Below are positions 1 through 5,991 of a stretch of 10,430 nucleotides of DNA, in pieces; the stretch's first letter is position 1; every line of letters begins with the position of its first letter. The notes under the pieces were generated by a model that worked only from the letters and a program-made list of their open reading frames with translations, was not told the DNA's origin and did not search any database. Source of the stretch: Oscillospiraceae bacterium (GTDB lineage: Bacteria > Bacillota > Clostridia > Oscillospirales > Ruminococcaceae); contig JAGPHI010000015.1 of the NCBI GenBank assembly GCA_018055565.1, forward strand, positions 1 through 10,430, given 5' to 3'. Made by a program: the position numbers and the translations under genes.

Positions 1-183
1 GATGATGATCGTGCAGGATAGCGATTGCCCTGCTACGGGAAACTGGGATGATTCTAATAACGTTATCGTTAAATCGGCGCTATTTTCTGCGGGTGGGTCC
101 TCTGCATAGGCAATGGATGCCACCATTGAGAAAATCAGTGCTGTAATAAGTACCATGCCAATGCTTCGCTTAATTTGTGCCAC
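1..183 (-). CDS. DUF11-type repeat surface protein, N-terminal part (runs off window)
   Basis: This is the first 61 codons of a gene that continues past base 1. It starts at GTG (181-183), with an AGGGAGG ribosome site at 191-197, 7 nt upstream. The first ~27 residues form a signal peptide: K5 and R6, then a hydrophobic core from about residue 8, ending in A-Y-A before E-D at 28-29, a good signal-peptidase I site. Residues 37-61 begin a DUF11-like repeat (ADLTITLLESSQFPVAG...). This matches the start of the divergent neighbour at 444 at 14 of 26 positions, so the two are paralogues. An ATG at codon 10 would lose the positive n-region, so GTG is preferred. Inference: an exported surface protein, possibly spore-associated given its promoter. 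The rest of the protein and its anchor lie outside the window. Confidence 0.8.
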   Translation of the reverse strand, partial: MAQIKRSIGMVLITALIFSMVASIAYAEDPPAENSADLTITLLESSQFPVAGQSLSCTIII

Positions 184-207
184 TATCGTTCCTCCCTTAC
201 GTTTGCT

Positions 208-239
208 TGTAAAGTATACTATGAGTGTACAACTTTACA
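208..239. repeat. Inverted repeat TGTAAAGT/ACTTTACA over the left DUF11 promoter
   Basis: TGTAAAGT (208-215) and its exact reverse complement ACTTTACA (232-239) are separated by 16 bp. The pair spans the -10 element and spacer of the minus-strand promoter. It could be an operator for a transcription factor acting on that gene. Eight-base arms in an AT-rich region can arise by chance, so confidence is low. Confidence 0.3.
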
Positions 240-243
240 TGTG
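215..243 (-). promoter_or_regulatory. Sigma-K-like promoter of the left DUF11 gene
   Basis: On the minus strand a -35 element CACA (240-243) is followed by exactly 16 bp and the -10 element CATAGTATA (215-223). The Bacillus/Clostridium sigma-K consensus, as I know it, is mACm-N16/17-CATAnnnTA, and every fixed position matches. Transcription would start near 207 and give a leader of about 25 nt containing the AGGGAGG site. A sigma-A reading (TATACT at 213-218) is possible but has no good -35 at 16-18 bp. Confidence 0.5.
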
Positions 244-355
244 CAAAACAGGTAGAAACAAGAGAGATATGCGCTGGTTTCCATATGCATTTGTGCGCTA
301 ATTCGATAAATTTCGTCATTTTATAGAATAGGCATCAAAGCCACAAGGCTTTCTA

Positions 356-384
356 CACCAAGCAAACACTTTATCCATATAATA
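356..384 (+). promoter_or_regulatory. Sigma-K-like promoter of the right DUF11 gene
   Basis: A -35 element CACC (356-359), a 16-bp spacer and a -10 element CATATAATA (376-384) fit mACm-N16-CATAnnnTA at every fixed base. The same stretch contains a perfect sigma-A -10 (TATAAT, 378-383), but no TTGACA-like hexamer lies 16-18 bp upstream. Start would be near 391, about 50 nt before the ATG. A small hairpin AAAGCC-ACAA-GGCTTT (337-352) lies just upstream of the -35. Confidence 0.5.
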
Positions 385-388
385 GGCT

Positions 389-404
389 AGGAGAAATCTC
401 TCCT
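389..404 (+). other. Small hairpin at the predicted 5' end of the DUF11 mRNA
   Basis: AGGAGA (389-394), loop AATC and TCTCCT (399-404) form a perfect 6-bp stem at the predicted transcription start, well upstream of the real ribosome site (GTGAGG, 431-436). The AGGAGA arm resembles a Shine-Dalgarno sequence but is closed in the stem and has no start codon nearby. It may be a 5' mRNA stabilising hairpin. Confidence 0.35.
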
Positions 405-443
405 TTGTACGAAAAAATTATATTGAAAAAGTGAGGTCATAAA

Positions 444-1862
444 ATGGCAACGAGTGATTTGATCATAAGCGTTGTAACATCGTCACAATTTCCAATAGCA
501 GGGCTGACATTATCGTATCTGATCAGCATCAAAAACGCTGGACCAGATTCTGCGGCCAATGTCAGTTTAACAACGCTTCTTCCAAGTGCATTTTTAAATC
601 CTGAATTTGAAATTGGCGGCAATCCATCGCCGTGGGGCAGCCCTTATGATATAGGCACTATAAACGCAGGGCAAAAAATTGACGTAGGGCTATCGGGATT
701 CATCGATTCGGCATCTGCCGGCCAAACACTGAGCTTAACGGCCAGTGCAACATCCTCTTCCACAGATCCAAACCCAGCCAATAACAGCGCCACCATAACC
801 CGTGTTGTGGGCGAACGGGCAGATATCTCCATTATGAAAGATGTTACCAGTACCGTTTATAATCCGGGCGATGCTGTGCGGTACTTTATTTCCTATCAAA
901 ACATCGGCCCTTCCAATTCCAATGATGTAACGATAGAAGACAGCATCCCACCAGAGCTTACCAATGTGCAGGCTTCCATCAATTCCGGCGCTGCGCAAGC
1001 GTGGAACAGCCCGTATTCTTTAGGCACACTAAAACCCGCAGATTCCGGATATATCATCATCACTGGGACGTTGGCCCCCTCTGCTTTTGGTGAGATTAGC
1101 AATACTGCAAGCATTCAATCTTCTACGCTCGATGCCAATCTTGATGATAACGCGCATACCGTAACGATAGAAGTAACACCATCGGCTGATGTTTCTGTTA
1201 TAAAAACGGCAAGCCCCGCTTCAGTAAAACCGAATGACGTTTTAACCTACAGCATTGTCGTAAAAAACGCAGGGCCCGCTGATGCGCAAAATGTTGTTTT
1301 GGCAGACACTGTGCCCGACAAGCTCACCAACGTGGAGTTTTCGATTGATGGCGGCGCACATTTTGCCGCTTGGCACAGCCCCTATATGATGGGAACAATA
1401 GGCATCGGCACCAGCAAAACCATTTTGATTCGCGGCACAGTTGCTGCATCTGCCACCGAAACAATGCAAAACACTGCTACCGTGAGCACTAGCACAAAAG
1501 ATACCGATTTAACCAATAACACCTCCAGCACAGTAACCAAGCTTTCTTGCGCGCCGCGTTACCAGGCGATCACCGATATTATTCAATCGGTTGCACTGGA
1601 GCAAACAGCTCTTGCCCATATTTTAAATGCGGAAGGCGAAAAAATCCGAAATATAAACGCACAAGACCTTGTAGGCTTATTTACACAAACCCAACTGTTA
1701 AATGGTCGCTTTGATTTTACATGTAACGGCCATTGCAGCTGTGATATACTGGCCGTTAATCATTCCGTTCGCTCGATGGTAAATACGATTGCGCAGCTGG
1801 AATTGGTTTTGCAAAACAAACTAGCCATGTTTGAAGATTGCGACCCCTGTAAAGAAAGCTAA
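444..1862 (+). CDS. Three-repeat DUF11 protein with cysteine-bearing C-terminal domain, probable spore surface protein
   Basis: The 472-residue protein starts at ATG 444, with GTGAGG at 431-436 as ribosome site. It has three DUF11-type repeats of about 120 residues: about 4-120, 125-244 and 247-365. Each carries an N-x-GP motif (NAGPDSAANV 31-40, NIGPSNSNDV 153-162, NAGPADAQNV 275-284) and a W-x-S-P-Y-x-x-G-T motif (64-72, 187-195, 310-318), and ends in an N-rich turn. DUF11 repeats are Ig-like beta domains of bacterial surface proteins. The C-terminal part (about 369-472) differs: it looks helical, includes ALEQTALAHILNAEGEK (384-400), and has Cys at 369, 427, 431, 433, 466 and 469. From memory, this ALEQTALAHILNAEGEK-type motif recurs at the ends of clostridial and bacillar surface proteins; I could not check this. 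There is no signal peptide or sorting signal, unlike the divergent paralogue. A protein deposited on the spore by the mother cell would fit both this and the sigma-K-like promoter. Codon use is more AT-rich than in the genes to the right. Confidence 0.85.
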   Translation: MATSDLIISVVTSSQFPIAGLTLSYLISIKNAGPDSAANVSLTTLLPSAFLNPEFEIGGNPSPWGSPYDIGTINAGQKIDVGLSGFIDSASAGQTLSLTASATSSSTDPNPANNSATITRVVGERADISIMKDVTSTVYNPGDAVRYFISYQNIGPSNSNDVTIEDSIPPELTNVQASINSGAAQAWNSPYSLGTLKPADSGYIIITGTLAPSAFGEISNTASIQSSTLDANLDDNAHTVTIEVTPSADVSVIKTASPASVKPNDVLTYSIVVKNAGPADAQNVVLADTVPDKLTNVEFSIDGGAHFAAWHSPYMMGTIGIGTSKTILIRGTVAASATETMQNTATVSTSTKDTDLTNNTSSTVTKLSCAPRYQAITDIIQSVALEQTALAHILNAEGEKIRNINAQDLVGLFTQTQLLNGRFDFTCNGHCSCDILAVNHSVRSMVNTIAQLELVLQNKLAMFEDCDPCKES

Positions 1863-1885
1863 CGCGCGCAAATAAGCAAAACTGT

Positions 1886-1915
1886 AAGGCCGAAGACGTA
1901 TGTCTTCGGCCTTTT
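1886..1915. terminator. Bidirectional intrinsic terminator between converging genes
   Basis: A perfect 12-bp stem (1886-1897 with 1902-1913) encloses a GTAT loop. On the plus strand the stem ends in a TTTT run (1912-1915). On the minus strand it is followed by ACAGTTTTGC. It sits between the DUF11 stop (1862) and the end of the Crp/Fnr gene (1947), so it can serve both. Confidence 0.85.
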
Positions 1916-1946
1916 ACATGGGCTTGCCAAAATAAACGCCCTGCCG

Positions 1947-2609
1947 CTATGGCAAAAGCGTAAATTGATTGCCTTTAAAACGCAAAAGCCCGTCATCGCG
2001 CATTTTGCACAGCGTGCGCGAAAGCGCGCTGCGGTCCACACACAAAAAATCCGCCAGCTCTTGGCGCGAAAACGGGATGGCAAAGCTGTCACTGCCGCTT
2101 TTTTGCCTTTGCAGCGTAAAATAGGCCATCAGCTTTTCTTGCATGGTGCGCATCGACAAAAATTCAATTTTTTGGTTCAGCAGCAAATTTTTGCCCGCAA
2201 CAATGCGAAGCATATTGCCAATCAGCACAGCATGAAACCCGCATGCCGAGGAGCAGGGCGTAATGATTTTGCGATAATTGATCCATAAAATTGCACAGCC
2301 TGTCACACTGTGCACAGTGACAGGGCTTTCCTGTATGGCGGCGCAGGCAAAGGTTTCTGCAAAAATTTCGGGGGCATTTAGCTCGGTTAACAGATTGCTA
2401 TTGCCAAAATAATCTTCTTTTATCACCTGCACGCGCCCCGATAAAACAATGCCGATATCGCGCACCGCCGCGCCCGCTTGCAAAATAGTGCTGGCGGCGG
2501 GATAAGTGTGCACCTTGCCGCCCAAGCACGAAAGCATTGCGGCAAGCTCGGTTTTTGCAATGCCGTCAAACAAAGCGCATTGTAAAAGCAGCGAAAAATA
2601 TTGTTCCAT
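1947..2609 (-). CDS. Crp/Fnr-family transcriptional regulator
   Basis: The 220-residue protein has the usual Crp/Fnr length and layout. An N-terminal cyclic-nucleotide-binding-like beta barrel spans about 15-115 (ILQAGAAVRDIGIVLSGRVQ at 42-61). A dimerisation helix spans about 125-165. A C-terminal winged helix-turn-helix spans about 175-220 (SRQELADFLCVDRSALSRTL, 181-200), with the recognition helix near 192-204. The barrel lacks the Arg-Ser pair that binds cAMP phosphate in E. coli CRP, and no FNR-type N-terminal cysteine cluster is present, so the signal is unknown. Eight cysteines are scattered (11, 28, 89, 105, 119, 123, 190, 201). It starts at ATG 2607-2609 with AAGGAGG (2615-2621). A perfect palindrome abuts that ribosome site, which suggests autoregulation. 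The divergent Fe-S gene is the likely target. In anaerobes such regulators often govern redox or nitrosative stress genes (HcpR type), but that assignment is only an inference here. Confidence 0.9.
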   Translation of the reverse strand: MEQYFSLLLQCALFDGIAKTELAAMLSCLGGKVHTYPAASTILQAGAAVRDIGIVLSGRVQVIKEDYFGNSNLLTELNAPEIFAETFACAAIQESPVTVHSVTGCAILWINYRKIITPCSSACGFHAVLIGNMLRIVAGKNLLLNQKIEFLSMRTMQEKLMAYFTLQRQKSGSDSFAIPFSRQELADFLCVDRSALSRTLCKMRDDGLLRFKGNQFTLLP

Positions 2610-2621
2610 TTTTGCCTCCTT

Positions 2622-2635
2622 GTTGCAATTGCAAC
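2622..2635. promoter_or_regulatory. Perfect 14-bp palindrome, probable Crp/Fnr operator
   Basis: GTTGC-AATT-GCAAC is fully symmetric and has the 5-4-5 geometry of Fnr-type sites (TTGAT-N4-ATCAA). It lies directly upstream of the regulator's ribosome site (2615-2621), inside its predicted 5' leader. Its centre (2628.5) is about 41.5 bp upstream of the predicted start for the Fe-S gene, the classic class II activator distance. This supports simultaneous repression of the regulator and activation of the divergent gene. Confidence 0.6.
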
Positions 2636-2650
2636 CGATTAATTGCTTTT

Positions 2651-2679
2651 AGTATAGCATAATCCATGTAGAATAACAA
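2651..2679 (-). promoter_or_regulatory. Sigma-A promoter of the Crp/Fnr gene
   Basis: On the minus strand TTGTTA (2674-2679), a 17-bp spacer and TATACT (2651-2656) form a good vegetative promoter. The start would be near 2644, putting the 14-bp palindrome about 9-22 nt into the transcript, a position where bound protein would block elongation. Confidence 0.6.
2658..2663 (+). promoter_or_regulatory. -10 element of the Fe-S gene promoter (activator-dependent type)
   Basis: CATAAT (2658-2663) gives a start near 2670, about 23 nt before the ATG. The -35 position 17 bp upstream reads CCGATT, which is poor and suits dependence on an activator at the palindrome. An alternative is TTGCAA (2629-2634), 18 bp, TATAGC (2653-2658), in which case the palindrome would overlap the -35. 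Confidence 0.4.
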
Positions 2680-2692
2680 GGGAGGCTACAAA

Positions 2693-3397
2693 ATGAAACG
2701 AAAAATTATTACGATAAATGAAGAAAAATGTGTGGGCTGCGGCCTTTGTGCCAATGCCTGCCACGAAGGGGCTATCGGCATTATAAACGGCAAGGCAAAG
2801 CTGCTGCGCGATGATTATTGCGACGGCCTGGGCAATTGCCTGCCCGTTTGCCCCACGGGCGCCATTACGTTTGAAGAGCGCGAGGCCGCCGAATATAACA
2901 AGGCTGTTGCGCCAAAACGCGTGCTTGCGGCCCAGCCCGACAAGCTGCCCTGCGGGTGCCCCGGCACACAGTCTAAAACGTTAGAGCGTGGGCAATCCCC
3001 TTGCGCCGAAAGTGCCCCTGTGCCCGCGCAAACACAGCTAAATCAATGGCCTGTGCAAATTAAGCTGGTGCCGATTAACGCGCCGTATTTTGCGCACGCA
3101 CACTTGCTGGTGGCGGCAGATTGCGCCGCGTATGCCTATGGCAATTTCCATGCGGCATTTATGAAAAACAAAATTACCATCATCGGCTGCCCAAAGCTGG
3201 ACGAGGGCGACTACAGCGAAAAGCTTACGGCCATCCTTGCACAAAATGATATCAAATCCGTAACGGTGGTGCGCATGGAGGTGCCTTGCTGCGGCGGGCT
3301 TGAAAACGCGGTGAAAGAAGCGCTGAAAAATTGCGGCAAAATGATTCCGTGGCAGGTGGCTACCATCTCGACCGACGGGCAAATATTGGATAATTAA
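2693..3397 (+). CDS. 4Fe-4S ferredoxin-domain protein with cysteine-rich C-terminal domain
   Basis: The 234-residue protein starts at ATG 2693 with AGGGAGG at 2679-2685. Residues 8-62 are a two-cluster ferredoxin fold. Motif I is C13-x2-C16-x2-C19-x3-C23. Motif II is C43-x5-C49-x3-C53-P, with Leu46 where a bacterial ferredoxin would have its middle cysteine. The C-terminal domain (about 115-234) contains SQWPVQIKLVP-like sequence near 118-128, ADC (142-143), IGCPKLD (164-170) and VPCCGGL (197-203), with further cysteines at 87, 89 and 104. I recognise this as a family widespread in anaerobic Firmicutes and often annotated only as a 4Fe-4S or ATP-binding protein; its reaction is unknown. No membrane segment or signal peptide is seen, so it is cytosolic. 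It stands alone, divergent from the Crp/Fnr gene and closed by its own terminator. Inference: a redox or stress protein controlled by that regulator. Confidence 0.88.
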   Translation: MKRKIITINEEKCVGCGLCANACHEGAIGIINGKAKLLRDDYCDGLGNCLPVCPTGAITFEEREAAEYNKAVAPKRVLAAQPDKLPCGCPGTQSKTLERGQSPCAESAPVPAQTQLNQWPVQIKLVPINAPYFAHAHLLVAADCAAYAYGNFHAAFMKNKITIIGCPKLDEGDYSEKLTAILAQNDIKSVTVVRMEVPCCGGLENAVKEALKNCGKMIPWQVATISTDGQILDN

Positions 3398-3405
3398 ACA
3401 AAAGC

Positions 3406-3439
3406 AAGCGGGCGCAAATTTGCGCCCGCTTCCTTTTTT
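3406..3439. terminator. Strong bidirectional intrinsic terminator
   Basis: A perfect 26-bp palindrome (3406-3431, core GGGCGCAAATTTGCGCCC) is followed by CC and six T (3434-3439) on the plus strand. The minus strand continues GCTTTTGTTT. It lies between the ends of the Fe-S gene (3397) and gpmI (3494), so it terminates both transcripts. Confidence 0.9.
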
Positions 3440-3493
3440 ACGTTTGTTGCTGGTAAAAAGCGTTCGGGTTTCCCTCTCGCTTAAAACCGTTTG

Positions 3494-5014
3494 TTAGCCG
3501 ATAATGCTTTTGCCCGTCATTTCGCCCGGAACAGGCAGGCCAAGCATCGTAAGCATCGTTGGCGCGATATCGGCCAAAACGCCGCCCTCACGCAAAGCCA
3601 CATCGCCCGCGCCCGCCACAAGGAAGGGCACCGGATTTGTGGTATGTGCGGTAAAGGGGCCGCCGTTTTCGTCATACATTTTATCGGCATTGCCGTGGTC
3701 GGCTGTAAGCAGCACTGCGCCGCCTTTGGCCAAAACCGCGTTTATCACCTTGCCTGCGCAAGCGTCCACCGCTTCAACGGCCTTTTCGGCCGCATCAAAA
3801 AACCCGGTATGCCCCACCATATCGCAATTGGCAAAATTTAAGATAATCACATCGTATTTGTCCGATTCGATGCGCTTTACGCATTCTTCTGCCACGAGAT
3901 ACGCGCTCATTTCGGGCTGTAAATCGTAAGTGGCTACCTTAGGGCTGGCCACAAGCGCCCTGTCTTCCCCTGCAAACGGCGCTTCTACACCGCCATTAAA
4001 GAAAAATGTGACATGCGCATATTTTTCGGTTTCGGCAATGCGCAGCTGCGTTTTGCCATTGGCGGCAAGATACGCGCCCAGCACATTATCCAGGCTTTGC
4101 GGTGCAAACGCCACATGCACATTTGGCATTGTGACATCATATTGCGTAAAGCACACATAGTGCAAGGGGAAACGCCCGTTTTTGCGCACAAAGCCGTCAA
4201 AGGCACCGTCCACAAAGGTGCGCGTAATTTCGCGCGCGCGGTCGGGGCGGAAATTAAAGAAAATTACGCTGTCGTTTGCGCTGATGCGCCCGCCCTCGCA
4301 GGTAACGCTGGGCAGCACAAATTCGTCCATTACGCCCTCGGCGTAGCTATTGGCCATAATCTCGGCCGCCGTGCCTTTATTGCCCTCGCCATATACCATT
4401 GCGGCATAGGCTTTTTCCACGCGGTCCCAGCGGTTGTCGCGGTCCATCGCGTAATAGCGGCCTGTGATGGTGGCAATTTTGCCTACGCCAATTTGGCAAA
4501 GCTTGTCTTGCAGCTCCTCCACAAAGGCCTTGCCCGAATCGGGCGGCACATCGCGCCCATCCATAATGGCATGCACATACACGTTCGTAAGCCCTGCTTT
4601 TTTGGCTAATTCTAACAGGCCGTACAAATGCGTATTATGGCTGTGCACGCCGCCATCAGACAGAAGCCCCACCAAATGCAAGGCCGTTGCATTGGTTTTT
4701 GCATGCTGTATAGCCTGCAAAAGCGCTTCGTTTTCAAAAAAATCGCCGTCTTTGATGGCTTTGCTGATGCGTGTTAATTCCTGATACACAATGCGCCCCG
4801 CACCGATATTGGTGTGGCCCACCTCGCTATTGCCCATCTGCCCGTCGGGCAAGCCCACATCCATGCCGGAAGCGCCGATGGTTGTGTGTGGGTATGTGGC
4901 AAAAAGCGTATCAAGATTGGGTGTGTTTGCAGCCGTAATGGCATTGCCATAGGCCTCATCCGGCACCCAGCCGAAGCCGTCTAAAATGCAGAGAAGTAAA
5001 GGTTTGTTGTTCAT
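3494..5014 (-). CDS. gpmI: 2,3-bisphosphoglycerate-independent phosphoglycerate mutase
   Basis: This cytosolic, two-Mn enzyme interconverts 3- and 2-phosphoglycerate in lower glycolysis. The 506-residue length is usual for the family. Metal and catalytic residues are in place: D12 (DGFG), the phosphorylated S63 in GNSEVGH, D398 and H402 (CDMVGH), D439 and H440 (TADHGNAD) and H457. Substrate motifs include GGVHSH (121-126), RDVPPDS (154-160) and FRPDRARE (255-262). I chose ATG 5012-5014 (MNNKPLLLCILDGFG) because it has AAAGGAA just upstream and matches where the family starts. The frame stays open 24 codons further upstream, but that stretch has no similarity and lies in the gap after tpiA. 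It is the last gene of pgk-tpiA-gpmI, 105 bp after tpiA. Confidence 0.97.
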   Translation of the reverse strand: MNNKPLLLCILDGFGWVPDEAYGNAITAANTPNLDTLFATYPHTTIGASGMDVGLPDGQMGNSEVGHTNIGAGRIVYQELTRISKAIKDGDFFENEALLQAIQHAKTNATALHLVGLLSDGGVHSHNTHLYGLLELAKKAGLTNVYVHAIMDGRDVPPDSGKAFVEELQDKLCQIGVGKIATITGRYYAMDRDNRWDRVEKAYAAMVYGEGNKGTAAEIMANSYAEGVMDEFVLPSVTCEGGRISANDSVIFFNFRPDRAREITRTFVDGAFDGFVRKNGRFPLHYVCFTQYDVTMPNVHVAFAPQSLDNVLGAYLAANGKTQLRIAETEKYAHVTFFFNGGVEAPFAGEDRALVASPKVATYDLQPEMSAYLVAEECVKRIESDKYDVIILNFANCDMVGHTGFFDAAEKAVEAVDACAGKVINAVLAKGGAVLLTADHGNADKMYDENGGPFTAHTTNPVPFLVAGAGDVALREGGVLADIAPTMLTMLGLPVPGEMTGKSIIG

Positions 5015-5100
5015 ACTGTTCCTTTCCCGAAAATTGCGTCTTTTTGCCCCGTAAGGAACAATGCCGCCGACAAAGCTTGCCGACAAGGCGCAAAGCCGTG

Positions 5101-5117
5101 GCTTGAAAAATTCAAGC
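5101..5117 (-). other. Intercistronic hairpin after tpiA
   Basis: GCTTGAA (5111-5117 read on minus), a 3-nt loop and TTCAAGC (5101-5107) form a 7-bp stem that begins 2 nt after the tpiA stop. No U-tract follows, so it is more likely a 3' stabiliser or RNase processing block than a terminator. Confidence 0.4.
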
Positions 5118-5119
5118 GT

Positions 5120-5887
5120 TTATTTATTTGCTGCTTTGATGATAGCGCCAAAGGCATCAGCCTTGAGCGATGCGCCGCCGATAAGGCCGCCATCCACATT
5201 CGGTTTTGCCAAAAGCTCGTCGGCGTTTTCGGCATTCATGCTGCCGCCATATTGCACGGTAACGGCGTTTGCCACTGCTTCGCCATACAGCTCGCACAAA
5301 AGCTTGCGGATGGCAAGGCAAACCTCTTCGGCTTGCTCGCTGGTGGCGGTGCGGCCTGTGCCGATGGCCCACACGGGCTCGTACGCGATAATCACGTTTT
5401 GCATATCGGCAGCGGTTACATTCAGCAGTGCAATCTTGGTTTGCAGGCGCACCAATTCTTCGGTGATGCCCTCCTCGCGGTCGATAAGGCTTTCGCCCAC
5501 GCACACGATTACTTTTAAGCCGGCGGCCAGCGCCGCAAGCGTGCGCTTATTCACGGTTTCGTTGGTTTCGGCAAAATACTGGCGGCGCTCGGAATGGCCG
5601 GTAATCACATATTCAACGCCGAGGTCACACAGCATATCGGCCGAAATTTCGGCGGTGTATGCGCCGCTTTTTTCAAAATGCACATTTTGTGCACCCACGT
5701 GCAGATTGGTGCCCTTGCACTTTTCAACAGCGGCGGGCAAAGAGGTGAACGGCGTGCAAATTACAACCTCGCAGCTTGCACCCTCGGCCACGGGAACCAG
5801 CGCGTCAATCAGCGCGAGTGTTTCGGTGGGGGTTTTATTCATTTTCCAGTTGCCGGCGATAATCGCCTTGCGCAAAGCTTTATTCAT
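5120..5887 (-). CDS. tpiA: Triosephosphate isomerase
   Basis: Interconverts dihydroxyacetone phosphate and glyceraldehyde-3-phosphate; a cytosolic TIM-barrel dimer. The 255-residue protein is of normal length. Catalytic residues are N13 and K15 (GNWKMN), H98 (TGHSERR) and E170 (AYEPVWAIGTG). The phosphate-binding loops GTGRTA (176-181) and YGGSMN (213-218), and the C-terminal GLIGGASL (234-241), are intact. It starts at ATG 5885-5887 with AAGGAA upstream at about 5895-5900. It is the middle gene of the operon, separated from pgk by 104 bp containing a large hairpin and from gpmI by 105 bp. Confidence 0.97.
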   Translation of the reverse strand: MNKALRKAIIAGNWKMNKTPTETLALIDALVPVAEGASCEVVICTPFTSLPAAVEKCKGTNLHVGAQNVHFEKSGAYTAEISADMLCDLGVEYVITGHSERRQYFAETNETVNKRTLAALAAGLKVIVCVGESLIDREEGITEELVRLQTKIALLNVTAADMQNVIIAYEPVWAIGTGRTATSEQAEEVCLAIRKLLCELYGEAVANAVTVQYGGSMNAENADELLAKPNVDGGLIGGASLKADAFGAIIKAANK

Positions 5888-5927
5888 ACTATCATTCCTT
5901 GTCTTATTTAATTGGTTTTAAAGGCAA

Positions 5928-5976
5928 GCATCACGCATTCGCCCTGCTGGCTATGCCGCAGACAAATGCGTGATGC
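5928..5976 (-). other. Large intercistronic stem-loop between pgk and tpiA
   Basis: A perfect 12-bp outer stem (5928-5939 with 5965-5976) encloses 25 nt. That interior itself folds as CTGC/GCAG (5944-5947, 5958-5961) and GGC/GCC (5949-5951, 5955-5957) around a TAT loop with one bulged base. On the minus strand it is followed by TTGCCTTTTAAAACC, a weak and interrupted U-run. It may be a partial terminator, or an mRNA stability or processing element that sets different levels of Pgk and TpiA. Confidence 0.6.
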
Positions 5977-5991
5977 TGATGCACTTTTTAT

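Noticed and set aside
113..301. A 62-codon plus-strand frame
   Set aside because: It runs opposite the signal-peptide-coding start of the left DUF11 gene and over its promoter, with no ribosome site.
5015..5086. A 24-codon in-frame upstream extension of gpmI
   Set aside because: It lies in the tpiA-gpmI gap, has no family similarity and would bypass the AAAGGAA ribosome site in front of MNNKPLLLCILDGFG.
5061..5921. A 286-codon open frame on the plus strand opposite tpiA
   Set aside because: Antisense shadow of an intact tpiA; Ser/Thr/Ala-rich, no motif and no ribosome site.
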